Source: Xenorhabdus doucetiae
Lineage (GTDB): Bacteria > Pseudomonadota > Gammaproteobacteria > Enterobacterales > Enterobacteriaceae
Assembly: GCF_000968195.1 (NCBI RefSeq)
Contig: NZ_FO704550.1
Location: 3,162,001 to 3,226,000, forward strand
Length of the DNA stretch: 64,000 nucleotides
Reading direction: 5' to 3'
The notes under the pieces were generated by a model. It made no database searches. It was given only the letters and a program-made list of their open reading frames with translations, and was not told the origin of the DNA. How positions within the stretch are numbered: the stretch's first letter is position 1; every line of letters starts with the position of its first letter. A program made the translations under genes and the position numbers. Below are positions 43,097 to 52,181 of the stretch, one piece after another.

Positions 43097-43636
43097 TTAA
43101 GCGTTCGTTGGCCCAGCCCTAATTCCCTGAACTTTGGCGACCCAGAGAGCCGGAGTATGGATATCAGGAAGCACCAGAACCACCACCGCAATATCCGGGA
43201 TAATTTCTCCAAAGGGTGCTGGTGCTTGTGTCAGTATGGCATGCAACGTATCCAGCATCAGTTGTTGCATGGATGGTGAAGAAACCCGATGACTTTCGTT
43301 TGCGCTTTCGTTCCTGACGGGCTCTGCAACCGAAAAAACAAAAGAAAGTTGACGGATCACATTACGAACGGCATGTTGCTGCCAGTAATTTAAATAATTA
43401 GCGGGTTGACGCTGGACACTTTTTAATTGCAGCAAATGTAATTTAAATAGGTGTTCAAAAGAAGAAAGTGCTTGAGTACGGCTTCCTTGGGCAGAAGAAG
43501 TATTGGTATGATGCAGATTTTCTGCCACTCCAGCGAAAACAGTAGGGGCACCGATTCCTGTGGCAACCATGCCCAGCAAAAGGTGAGACCAAAAATAACG
43601 CCTACCAAATTGTCGCCAAAGATTTAAAATACTCAT
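43097..43636 (-). CDS. secM: SecM secretion monitor (arrest peptide)
   Basis: Exported regulator whose translation stalls when export is slow, exposing the secA ribosome site. The 179-residue product has a signal sequence (LLLGMVATGIGAPTVFA) and the arrest core W165...GIRAGP (171-176) three residues from the C-terminus. E. coli has FxxxxWIxxxxGIRAGP; here the residue five before W is His, not Phe, and V replaces I after W. The start is ATG 43636. The divergent dciA-like gene begins only 38 bases away. Confidence 0.9.
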   Translation of the reverse strand: MSILNLWRQFGRRYFWSHLLLGMVATGIGAPTVFAGVAENLHHTNTSSAQGSRTQALSSFEHLFKLHLLQLKSVQRQPANYLNYWQQHAVRNVIRQLSFVFSVAEPVRNESANESHRVSSPSMQQLMLDTLHAILTQAPAPFGEIIPDIAVVVLVLPDIHTPALWVAKVQGIRAGPTNA

Positions 43637-43673
43637 TAATCCTTCATTAATAAATACTGGAACTGCCTCTATT

Positions 43674-44210
43674 ATGCGAGATAGCCGCCCACAATCACTG
43701 GATAAGCTGTTTGAAGATGCGGCAACTGTCGGAAAAAGCCCACTTCAAGTCATTCAACAACATACCATCGCATTATTGAAACTCAACCGTGCTGTTCTCA
43801 GTTTGCTTCCTGCGCAATTGCACCCGTGGTGCAGGGTCGCCAATTATCGCAAACAAATTCTGGTACTGGAAGCAGGAAATGCCAGTTGGATGACTCGGCT
43901 CCGGTATGAAATTCCTGTTTTGCTGTCTACATTGAGAAGCGAAATTCTACCATCTTTATCCTCTATCGACATCAGGATTAACCCATCATTAATGGTTAAG
44001 TGTGATAATAATGAGCAAGGTTTCTCAAAATCATCAACAAAAGCATTCAGTAATGATAATCAGGAATTACCAAAGCGCCAGCTCACTCATGAAAGTGCAA
44101 AAACATTAATGATGCTGGCTGAAAACAGCCCTGAAAGATTGAAAAGGAAATTGGAGCGGTTGGCTGCGCTGGCCGGAGAGGGTACCAGTACAGCCAAAAA
44201 GAAGCGCTAA
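43674..44210 (+). CDS. DUF721/DciA-like protein
   Basis: 178 residues. The N-terminal 100 residues fit the DUF721/DciA domain: LLKLNRAVLSLLPAQLHPWC, RVANYRKQILVLEAGNASW and a following hydrophobic helix; the C-terminus is basic and probably disordered (STAKKKR). DciA is the ancestral replicative helicase loader in many bacteria, and E. coli has lost it in favour of DnaC. Enterobacterial relatives of this gene next to secM exist by recollection. Whether it still works on DnaB here cannot be told. It diverges from secM and converges on lpxC. Confidence 0.7.
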   Translation: MRDSRPQSLDKLFEDAATVGKSPLQVIQQHTIALLKLNRAVLSLLPAQLHPWCRVANYRKQILVLEAGNASWMTRLRYEIPVLLSTLRSEILPSLSSIDIRINPSLMVKCDNNEQGFSKSSTKAFSNDNQELPKRQLTHESAKTLMMLAENSPERLKRKLERLAALAGEGTSTAKKKR

Positions 44211-44314
44211 CGCTGAATGAAAAATATCAGCGAAAGGAGCGTAATAGATAACATAACCCACTGGTGCATCATAGGAATGTTCTCAACATTCTTTATCAAT
44301 ACACAGGTTAGCCA

Positions 44315-45232
44315 TTATGCCAACACCAGTGATGGAGCCCGGAAAGCCAATGGCATTTCAGCTTCATCGTCAAATGTGACAAATTCCCAAGCGCTTTCAT
44401 GTGCCAAAACGGTTTGCAGCAATTTGTTATTCAGTGCATGGCCTGATTTGAACGCAGTAAAGGCGCCAATAATATTATAGCCACACATGAACAGATCGCC
44501 GATGGCGTCCAGCATCTTATGGCGGACGAATTCATCTTCAAAACGCAGGCCGTCTTCATTGAGCACACGATAATCATCAACGACAATCGCACAATCAAAG
44601 CTGCCACCAAGGCACAAGCCTTTGGATTGTAAGTACTCAATATCGCGCATAAATCCAAAAGTACGCGCACGGCTAATTTGGCGAACAAATGAATCCGCAG
44701 AGAAATCCAGACTATAGCGCTGTGAACTGGCATCAATCGCTGGATGATTAAAATCGATGGTAAAATCCAGACTGAAACCATGATAGGGTGCCAATTCAGC
44801 CCATTTATCACCCTCTTCCACACGAATGCTTTCTTTCATGCGCACGAATTTCTTCGCGACATTCAGCTCTTCAATACCCGCATCCAATAATAGGAAAACA
44901 AACGGGCTGGCGCTGCCATCCATAATCGGGATCTCGGGTGCATCGACTTCAATAACAATATTGTCGATCCCTAATCCTGCCAGCGCTGCATTCAAATGCT
45001 CAACGGTTGAAATACGCACATTATGCTCATTCACCAGACAAGTACAGAGCATGGTATCACGCACAGATTTGGCATTCGCCGGAAAATCAACCGGAGGATT
45101 CAAGTCAGTACGACGATAGATGACCCCGGTATTAGCCGGCGCTGGACGCATTGTCAGCGTGACTTTTTTACCGGTGTGCAAACCGACGCCGGTCGCCTGA
45201 ACAATACGTTTTAGTGTCCTTTGTTTGATCAT
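44315..45232 (-). CDS. lpxC: UDP-3-O-acyl-GlcNAc deacetylase
   Basis: Committed zinc-dependent step of lipid A synthesis. The 305-residue product has the same length as E. coli LpxC with the zinc ligands in TVEHLNAALAGLG and RHKMLDAIGDLF, and the C-terminal degradation-related region LALRAPSLVLA-like (PLAFRAPSLVLA) that FtsH recognises in E. coli. It is the last gene of the dcw cluster on this strand, with a 13-base palindromic hairpin before it. Confidence 0.97.
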   Translation of the reverse strand: MIKQRTLKRIVQATGVGLHTGKKVTLTMRPAPANTGVIYRRTDLNPPVDFPANAKSVRDTMLCTCLVNEHNVRISTVEHLNAALAGLGIDNIVIEVDAPEIPIMDGSASPFVFLLLDAGIEELNVAKKFVRMKESIRVEEGDKWAELAPYHGFSLDFTIDFNHPAIDASSQRYSLDFSADSFVRQISRARTFGFMRDIEYLQSKGLCLGGSFDCAIVVDDYRVLNEDGLRFEDEFVRHKMLDAIGDLFMCGYNIIGAFTAFKSGHALNNKLLQTVLAHESAWEFVTFDDEAEMPLAFRAPSLVLA

Positions 45233-45256
45233 CGTTTATATCTCGCAATGTTACTT

Positions 45257-45292
45257 ATCCTGCCAATCACTATAAGGTATGATTGGCAGGAT
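45257..45292 (-). other. Hairpin between ftsZ and lpxC
   Basis: Perfect 13-base stem ATCCTGCCAATCA / TGATTGGCAGGAT with a 10-base loop, 25 bases upstream of the lpxC start. No T-run follows, so it may be a stability or processing element rather than a terminator. Confidence 0.55.
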
Positions 45293-45331
45293 AGTTTAGC
45301 ACAAAAAGCGGAGAAGCCAATTTTTTAGCAA

Positions 45332-46495
45332 TCAATCAGCCTGCTTACGCAAAAAGGCAGGAATGTCCAGATAATCAGGCTCTTTGCTTGTATGTGCATT
45401 TTGATCATTAACAACTTTTGCTGCTGTTTTGCTCTCATCAGACAATGAAGAGATTCCGCCAGGCATCTGCGGGTAACGGCGATCAATCGTGTTTGCCTGA
45501 GGCGCCTTGTTATTGGTCACCAGCGTAATTTCTGGACGTTTGTCCATGCCAATACCAGTTGCCACAACAGTGACACGCAGCTCATCATTCATGTCTGGGT
45601 CCAGTGACGTACCGATAACTACCGTCGCATTATCAGAAGCAAATGCACGGATTGTGTTACCCACTGTTTCAAATTCATCCAAACGCAGGTCAAAGCCCGC
45701 TGTAATGTTAACCAGAACACCACGTGCACCAGAAAGGTCAATATCTTCCAACAATGGGCTGGAAATCGCCATTTCTGCGGCTTCTTCCGCACGATCTTCG
45801 CCCTGTGCAATACCAGATCCCATCATGGCGTAACCCATTTCTGACATCACGGTACGAACGTCAGCGAAGTCAACGTTCATCAAACCTGGGCGAGTAATCA
45901 GTTCGGCAATACCCTGAACGGCGCCTTTGAGAACATCATTGGCTGCACCGAAAGCATCCAATAGGGAAATGCCCCGCCCCAGAACTTTCAATAACTTATC
46001 ATTTGGAATTGTGATCAATGAGTCCACATGTTTGGACAGTTCAGTGATCCCTTGTTCCGCGAAGGCCATACGTTTTTTGCCTTCGAAATTAAATGGCTTA
46101 GTGACGACGGCAACGGTCAGAATGCCAAGTTCTTTGGCAATTTCAGCCACAACCGGTGCTGCCCCCGTTCCCGTACCACCTCCCATCCCTGCGGCAATAA
46201 ATACCATGTCTGCACCTTCCAGTGCGGTACGCAGTGATTCGCGGTCTTCTTCCGCGGCAGTACGGCCAACCTCAGGGTTTGCACCCGCGCCTAATCCTTT
46301 CGTAATGCCGTTGCCAATCTGGATAGTCTGACCAACAGCCGACTTACGCAGCGCCTGAGCATCCGTGTTAACCGCAAAGAAGTCAACGCCTTCAATACGC
46401 TCACGCACCATGTGCTCCACAGCATTACCGCCGCCGCCGCCGACGCCGATGACTTTAATCACCGCGTCGTTGGTTAATTCCAGTGGTTCAAACAT
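45332..46495 (-). CDS. ftsZ: Cell division GTPase FtsZ
   Basis: Tubulin homologue forming the Z-ring. The 387-residue product has the GTP loop GGGTGTG (105-111), NVDFADVRTVM with T7-loop residues further on, and the C-terminal grappling peptide DYLDIPAFLRKQAD that binds FtsA, ZipA and ZapD. It lies 69 bases after ftsA. ZapA and ZapD, two of its bundling factors, are also encoded in this window. Confidence 0.98.
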   Translation of the reverse strand: MFEPLELTNDAVIKVIGVGGGGGNAVEHMVRERIEGVDFFAVNTDAQALRKSAVGQTIQIGNGITKGLGAGANPEVGRTAAEEDRESLRTALEGADMVFIAAGMGGGTGTGAAPVVAEIAKELGILTVAVVTKPFNFEGKKRMAFAEQGITELSKHVDSLITIPNDKLLKVLGRGISLLDAFGAANDVLKGAVQGIAELITRPGLMNVDFADVRTVMSEMGYAMMGSGIAQGEDRAEEAAEMAISSPLLEDIDLSGARGVLVNITAGFDLRLDEFETVGNTIRAFASDNATVVIGTSLDPDMNDELRVTVVATGIGMDKRPEITLVTNNKAPQANTIDRRYPQMPGGISSLSDESKTAAKVVNDQNAHTSKEPDYLDIPAFLRKQAD

Positions 46496-46564
46496 AATTT
46501 CTCTCCGTTTTATGCCTTTATATCGAGGCCAACGACATGGTTGTCGTGGCTTCTGTATAAAAAA

Positions 46565-47821
46565 TCAAAATTCTTTTTTCAGCCAGTTGCTGACTCTCTT
46601 AAACCAGCCGCTCACTGACGTTCTTTTATCGGCATCAGAATCTCCGCCAAGGTGGGATTCTTTGCCATAATGCAGAAGCCCAACTGCGGTTGAGTAGCAA
46701 GGCTCCTGCACATAATCTGTCAGCCCTGTGATGTTCAGGGGACGGCCAATGCGAACTTGGGTATGGAATACCCGTTGAGCACACTCGGCCAGACCATCAA
46801 TCTGGGCTCCTCCCCCTGTCAGGACAATCCCTGCCGCCAGGTGGTGTTTCACTCCCTGCTGCCGCAATTGCTCCTGCAATCGCAAAATCTCATCGTTCAC
46901 TAAATTCAGCAGTTCGGTATAACGAGGCTCGATAACTTCAGCCAGTGTTTGACGTTGCAAGCTACGAGGAGGGCGACCTCCCACACTTGGAACTTCTACA
47001 CTCTCATCCTTACTCACTATCGAACCCAATGCGCAACCATGACGAACTTTGATGGTTTCAGCATCACTGGGGGGAGTACCAAACGCGTAGGCGATATCAC
47101 TGGTGACGACATTACCTGCATAGGGAATAACCTTGGTATGGCGCAATGCGCCGCCGGTATATACCGCGATATCCATCGTCCCGCCGCCGATATCAACGAC
47201 ACAGACCCCCAATTCACGTTCATCTTCGGTTAACACAGCATAACTTGCTGCCAGTCCTGCAAAAATAAGTTGATCAACTTTCAACCCACAACGTTCAACC
47301 GCTTTGACAATGTTTTTCGCCATGTCGTTATGGCAGGTAATCAAGTGGACTTTCGCCTGCATACGCACACCAGAAAGCCCAACCGGATTTTTGATCCCCT
47401 CCTGATAGTCAATCGCGTACTCCTGTGGGATCACATGCAAAATACGGTGCTCATCACGAACACGAACTGACTTAGCGGTATGGACAACACTATCCACATC
47501 ATCTTGTGTCACTTCTTCTTCCGAAACCGGTACCATACCTATTTCGTTCTGGCAGCTAATATGCTTGCCGGAAAGTGCCAGATAGACTGAAGAAATCTGG
47601 CAATCCGCCATCAGTTCGGCCTGATCAATCGCACGTTGTACGCATTTGACGACCGATTCAAGGTCGTTGACTCCGCCTTTGTCCATGCCGCGGGATGGGC
47701 AACTTCCTACTCCGATAATATTAACCATACCATCGGGCAGAATTTCACCAACCAGGGCAGATACCTTTGCTGTACCGATTTCAAGGCCAACTACCAATTT
47801 TCTGTCCGTTGATTTGATCAT
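46565..47821 (-). CDS. ftsA: Cell division protein FtsA
   Basis: Actin-like protein that tethers FtsZ to the membrane. The 418-residue product has VVGLEIGTAKVSALVGE at the start, CVVDIGGGTMDIAV as the phosphate loop, and a C-terminal amphipathic helix (VSNWLKKEF). The start at 47821 (MIKSTDRKLVVGLE) follows E. coli; the frame is open to 47857 without conservation. It lies 32 bases after ftsQ. Confidence 0.97.
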   Translation of the reverse strand: MIKSTDRKLVVGLEIGTAKVSALVGEILPDGMVNIIGVGSCPSRGMDKGGVNDLESVVKCVQRAIDQAELMADCQISSVYLALSGKHISCQNEIGMVPVSEEEVTQDDVDSVVHTAKSVRVRDEHRILHVIPQEYAIDYQEGIKNPVGLSGVRMQAKVHLITCHNDMAKNIVKAVERCGLKVDQLIFAGLAASYAVLTEDERELGVCVVDIGGGTMDIAVYTGGALRHTKVIPYAGNVVTSDIAYAFGTPPSDAETIKVRHGCALGSIVSKDESVEVPSVGGRPPRSLQRQTLAEVIEPRYTELLNLVNDEILRLQEQLRQQGVKHHLAAGIVLTGGGAQIDGLAECAQRVFHTQVRIGRPLNITGLTDYVQEPCYSTAVGLLHYGKESHLGGDSDADKRTSVSGWFKRVSNWLKKEF

Positions 47822-47853
47822 CGCTATTCTGCCTGTCTCTGTATTATTATCCG

Positions 47854-48669
47854 TCACTGTTTGTTTTCTTGCCCGTTCATTAAAACCGGCGTATCAGTTA
47901 ATAAAGGAGCCCAACCTACCGCCGCACCGCTGTCATAACGTAAGTCAACATAAGCCACACGTTTTTCAGTGTTTTTCAGCAATACAGGATAAAGTTCAAC
48001 AAAACGTCTCATTCGTTCTGTTTCAACTCGATTTCCTAGCTCTAAACGGATATCGTTATCCAATATGAGTTGCCAGGAACGACGTGCTGTCATAATCACT
48101 GCTTTTAGTTTTATCTGGTTTTTTTTAAGAAAATCCGCCATCTTGTGATATTCACTCAATACGTCTTTTTCTGTGCCTTCTGGCCCATATAACATCGGAT
48201 ATTGCCCATGTGCACTACGCTCCATAGGTAAGCTGAATACCCGCCCTTCAGCATCTAATAGTTGGGTATCATTCCAGCGCGCATAAGGCACGTATTCTAC
48301 CAGATGTATTTTAAGTTCATCAGGCCATTGTTTACGTACAGTGACTTGCCGAATCCATGGCAATTGTTCAATCTTTTTCTGAATGACATTGACATCCTGA
48401 GTCATAAATGTTTCAGGAGATCCCAAGGACAAAATAGCCTGCCTTACATCATCATTTGTGGTGTAATGGCGTTCACCCGTCAACACCAGCTTTGAGAGCG
48501 GCAATCGGTTAGGATCTTTCATCCAGTCCAGTGTCATCCATCCTCCCCATATGATGGTACCAACCACCATCAAGAAGAAAAAAATCCCTGCCAGATAGTA
48601 ACCATTACTGGGACGATATCCCTGAGCTTCATTCTCCCGCTCCCGGCTATTCCGGGCTGCCTGCGACAT
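47854..48669 (-). CDS. ftsQ: Cell division protein FtsQ
   Basis: Bitopic divisome protein: a cytoplasmic tail, one membrane helix (LAGIFFFLMVVGTIIWGGW, about 26-44), then periplasmic POTRA and beta domains. POTRA begins at LSKLVLTGERHYTTNDDVR; the C-terminal region contains VDLRYDSGAAVGW, where it contacts FtsB and FtsL. 271 residues. It follows ddlB after a single base. Confidence 0.96.
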   Translation of the reverse strand: MSQAARNSRERENEAQGYRPSNGYYLAGIFFFLMVVGTIIWGGWMTLDWMKDPNRLPLSKLVLTGERHYTTNDDVRQAILSLGSPETFMTQDVNVIQKKIEQLPWIRQVTVRKQWPDELKIHLVEYVPYARWNDTQLLDAEGRVFSLPMERSAHGQYPMLYGPEGTEKDVLSEYHKMADFLKKNQIKLKAVIMTARRSWQLILDNDIRLELGNRVETERMRRFVELYPVLLKNTEKRVAYVDLRYDSGAAVGWAPLLTDTPVLMNGQENKQ

Positions 48670-48670
48670 A

Positions 48671-49591
48671 TTAATCAGCTAACTCCAAAATTCTCGCGAC
48701 GAGTTGCGAAAAACTGAGTCCAGCCTGACGCGCAGCAATAGGCACAAGACTATGGCTGGTCATGCCAGGGGAAGTGTTAACCTCCAACAAATAGAAGTTA
48801 CCATTACCATCATCCATGATATCAACTCGCCCCCAACCACGACATCCCAGCGCCTTATACGCCTTTGATGCGATATCTAACAGCGCTTGCTCTTTTTCCG
48901 CACTCAAGCCACTTGGACAAAAATATTGCGTTTGGTTGGAAATATATTTCGCATCGTAATCATAAAACACGTCTGGAACTTGAATACGAATAGAAGGAAG
49001 CGCCTCATCCCCCAAAAATCCCACCGTATATTCAGGGCCAAACAGCCATTTTTCAACCAACACATCAGTATCGTATTTAAATGCCAGCGCCAATGCGCCA
49101 CGCAATTCGGCATACTCATTCACCTTGGTCATTCCTACACTGGAGCCTTCCAGATTCGGTTTAACCATTAATGGTAGACCTAATTCTTGAACATACTCTT
49201 TGAGTTGAGAATCATTAATCTGTTCAAATTGTTGAGAATTAATGACAACATAAGGTGAAACAGGCAGTTTTGCCCCCTGCCATAGCTGTTTTGTGCGCAA
49301 TTTATCCATTGACAAGGCCGATGCCATTACGCCGCTGCCGGTATAAGGAATTTGCAAAAACTCCAGCAAGCCTTGCAATGTACCATCCTCACCGCCACGG
49401 CCATGCAGTGCGATAAAGACTTTATTGAATCCTGCCTCTTTGAGTTTAGTTACATCAAAGTCTTTTGTATCAACTGAATAAGCATTAATGCCCGCTTCTT
49501 TCAGCCCAGCCACAACCGCTTGTCCTGATTGCAATGAAACTTCGCGTTCAGCAGACGTTCCGCCCAACAGAACAGCAACCTTATCAACCAT
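48671..49591 (-). CDS. ddlB: D-alanine--D-alanine ligase B
   Basis: ATP-grasp enzyme making D-Ala-D-Ala. The 306-residue product has VAVLLGGTSAEREVSL (N-terminal loop with Glu), ALHGRGGEDGT, KPNLEGSSVGM and the metal-binding LLEVNTSPGMTSHSL near the C-terminus. ATG 49591 has GAGGG nine bases upstream and fits E. coli; the frame opens five codons earlier. It follows murC with a gap of four bases. Confidence 0.96.
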   Translation of the reverse strand: MVDKVAVLLGGTSAEREVSLQSGQAVVAGLKEAGINAYSVDTKDFDVTKLKEAGFNKVFIALHGRGGEDGTLQGLLEFLQIPYTGSGVMASALSMDKLRTKQLWQGAKLPVSPYVVINSQQFEQINDSQLKEYVQELGLPLMVKPNLEGSSVGMTKVNEYAELRGALALAFKYDTDVLVEKWLFGPEYTVGFLGDEALPSIRIQVPDVFYDYDAKYISNQTQYFCPSGLSAEKEQALLDIASKAYKALGCRGWGRVDIMDDGNGNFYLLEVNTSPGMTSHSLVPIAARQAGLSFSQLVARILELAD

Positions 49592-49595
49592 GATG

Positions 49596-51059
49596 TTATC
49601 CCTCATAAAAAGATGGCTGCAACTTTGTTTCAGCCAAATTGCGCGCTATTTTACCGATATTACCGGCACCCTGTACCAAAACTAAGTCGTTGTTTTCTAT
49701 CACCTGTGACAGGATGGCTGAAATTTGCTCAGGATCTGATACAAAAATCGGGTCCAATTTGCCACGACTGCGGATAGTACGGCATAAAGAACGGCTGTCC
49801 GCGCCTGGGATCGGCGTTTCACCTGCGGCATACACATCCAACATTAATAGAACGTCTACCTGACTCAAGACATTGGCAAAATCATCATATAAATCACGAG
49901 TTCTTGTATAACGGTGGGGCTGGAATACCATGACAATGCGTTTATCCCCCCAACCCGCTCGTGCTGCTTTAATCGTGGCGTCCACTTCGGTTGGGTGATG
50001 ACCATAATCATCGACCAACATCACGCTACCTTCTTTGCCATTGACATGTTTAAGGGGAAAATTTCCCAGAAAATCAAAGCGGCGCCCGGTTCCCTGAAAC
50101 TCTGCCAGCGAAGCAAGGATCGCGGTATCATCAATGCCTTCTTCTGTCGCTACGGCGACCGCCGCCGCTGCATTCAGCGCATTGTGGCGTCCGGGGGCAT
50201 TCAACACCACGTGCAAATCCGGTAAATCAGATCGGCTGATGGTGAAAAACCCCTGCGCCCCTTTTTGTTCGTAATGGGTGATACGAACGTCGGCTTCCGC
50301 ACTGAAACCATAAGTCGTGATATAACGCCCAATCTGGGGAACCAGTTCTTTCACGACTGGATCGTCAATACACATCACAGCACGCCCATAAAATGGCAGG
50401 TTATGCAGGAAGTTAACGAATGTCTGTTTCAGGTTTTCGAAATCCCCTTGATAGGTATCCATGTGGTCGGCTTCAATATTGGTGACAACTGCCATCATGG
50501 GCTGCAAATGCAGGAATGAAGCATCACTTTCATCGGCTTCCGCAATCAAATAGCGGCTGCTGCCTAAACGGGCATGGGTGCCCGCGGCTTTCACCAACCC
50601 ACCATTCACAAATGTGGGATCAAGACCCGCCTGGGCATAAATGCCCGTAATCATTGCCGTCGTCGTGGTTTTTCCATGCGTTCCTGCAATCGCAATACCG
50701 TGGCGGTAACGCATCAGCTCTGCCAGCATTTCCGCCCGACGGATGACCGGAATTCGCGCTTCACGCGCTGCCACGATTTCTGGGTTTTCTGCCGAAATAG
50801 CCGTCGATGCCACCACGACGCTGGCATCCCGCACATTTTCTGGGCGATGATTGAAATAAATTGTTGCACCCAATGCAATTAGCTGTTGTGTGACAGGATT
50901 GGGAGCCAAATCAGAACCGCTTATCTGATAACCTTCATTAGCCAACACTTCGGCGATACCACCCATGCCAGCACCCCCGATGCCAACAAAGTGGATATGC
51001 CTGACTTTTCGCATTTCAGGCACTGAAGCTCTTAATTTCGCCAACTGTTGTGTATTCAC
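49596..51059 (-). CDS. murC: UDP-N-acetylmuramate--L-alanine ligase
   Basis: Adds L-Ala to UDP-MurNAc. The 487-residue product has the N-terminal UDP-binding loop GIGGAGMGGIAEVL, the ATP loop GTHGKTTTTAM (126 onwards), the conserved NIEADHMDTYQG and the C-terminal domain entry HHPTEVDATIKA. It lies 36 bases after murG. Confidence 0.97.
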   Translation of the reverse strand: MNTQQLAKLRASVPEMRKVRHIHFVGIGGAGMGGIAEVLANEGYQISGSDLAPNPVTQQLIALGATIYFNHRPENVRDASVVVASTAISAENPEIVAAREARIPVIRRAEMLAELMRYRHGIAIAGTHGKTTTTAMITGIYAQAGLDPTFVNGGLVKAAGTHARLGSSRYLIAEADESDASFLHLQPMMAVVTNIEADHMDTYQGDFENLKQTFVNFLHNLPFYGRAVMCIDDPVVKELVPQIGRYITTYGFSAEADVRITHYEQKGAQGFFTISRSDLPDLHVVLNAPGRHNALNAAAAVAVATEEGIDDTAILASLAEFQGTGRRFDFLGNFPLKHVNGKEGSVMLVDDYGHHPTEVDATIKAARAGWGDKRIVMVFQPHRYTRTRDLYDDFANVLSQVDVLLMLDVYAAGETPIPGADSRSLCRTIRSRGKLDPIFVSDPEQISAILSQVIENNDLVLVQGAGNIGKIARNLAETKLQPSFYEG

Positions 51060-51095
51060 GTTTTAATCTTCACTCGTTATAGTTACATCACCGTT

Positions 51096-52181
51096 CTATT
51101 TAGAACGGCCTGAATAATTTTCTACCGCATCGATTAACGCTGCGGCGACACGCTCAGTGGCATTGATAATGGCGACTGAGCGGGCTTTTTCTGCCATTTC
51201 CAGCAATTGTGGGCGTTGCCACTGAGTTAATAACTCGACGACCGCATCAACCGTAAATGCGGGCTGTTCAAGTATCTTTGCGGCTCCTGCCCTTTCCAAA
51301 GGCAAAGCATTCCAATATTGCTGGCGATCTTTGTGCTGGAAGGGAACAAAAATCGCCGGTAAGCCTGCGGCGGAAACTTCACTGACCGTCAGTGCACCAG
51401 AACGACAGACGACAATATCTGCCCACGCATAAGCCTGTGCCATATCGTCAATAAATTCAGTCACTTTGAATTCAGACTGGACTGAATTTTCATATTTTGC
51501 CTGCGTTTCTTCTCTGGCTCCCTTCCCTGCCTGATGCCATAAGGTGATTTTATCGCCCAAGCGAGCCGCCACTTCTGGCATCGTTTGGTTCAGAACCCTT
51601 GCGCCCTGACTGCCGCCAACCACAAGCACCCGAACCGACCCTTCACGCCCGGCCAAACGCTGCACGGGTGCTGGCAATGCCAGTACGTCTTCCCTGACGG
51701 GGTTGCCGACAACCGGTGCGGTAGGAAATGCACCCGGAAAAGCCTGTAAAACCGTTTTAGCAATTTTGGCTAACCAACGATTAGTTAGCCCCGCAATGCC
51801 ATTTTGCTCATGCAGTACAACCGGAATACCGCACAACCAGGCCGCTATGCCCCCCGGCCCGGAGACATACCCCCCCATTCCCAGCACAACATCTGGCTGA
51901 TAGCGGCGCATAATCGCTTTTGCCTGGCGAATAGCTTTAAAAATTTTAATGGGGGCAGTAAGCAGGGCTTTGATTCCCTTGCCCCGTAAGCCTGAAATCT
52001 GAATAAATTCAATTTCAATGCCATGTTTCGGCACTAAATCCGCTTCCATGCGATCCGCGGTTCCTAACCAGCGAATATCCCACCCCTGCTCTTTTAAATG
52101 GTGGGCAACAGCCAGCCCGGGGAATACATGACCGCCCGTCCCCCCTGCCATCACCATTAAACGCCGGTTTTTGCCACTCAT
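51096..52181 (-). CDS. murG: UDP-GlcNAc:lipid I N-acetylglucosaminyltransferase
   Basis: Makes lipid II at the inner face of the membrane. GT28 family, 361 residues, with GGTGGHVFPGLAVA at the N-terminus, LGMGGYVSGPGG, GGSQGARVLNQ and the C-terminal SAAGLPAIFVPFQ loop. Its start overlaps the end of ftsW by four bases. Confidence 0.97.
   Translation of the reverse strand: MSGKNRRLMVMAGGTGGHVFPGLAVAHHLKEQGWDIRWLGTADRMEADLVPKHGIEIEFIQISGLRGKGIKALLTAPIKIFKAIRQAKAIMRRYQPDVVLGMGGYVSGPGGIAAWLCGIPVVLHEQNGIAGLTNRWLAKIAKTVLQAFPGAFPTAPVVGNPVREDVLALPAPVQRLAGREGSVRVLVVGGSQGARVLNQTMPEVAARLGDKITLWHQAGKGAREETQAKYENSVQSEFKVTEFIDDMAQAYAWADIVVCRSGALTVSEVSAAGLPAIFVPFQHKDRQQYWNALPLERAGAAKILEQPAFTVDAVVELLTQWQRPQLLEMAEKARSVAIINATERVAAALIDAVENYSGRSK

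Noticed and set aside
44217..44480. Frame overlapping the dciA-like to lpxC gap
   Set aside because: Most of it is antisense to lpxC, and the remainder has no motif or ribosome site support.
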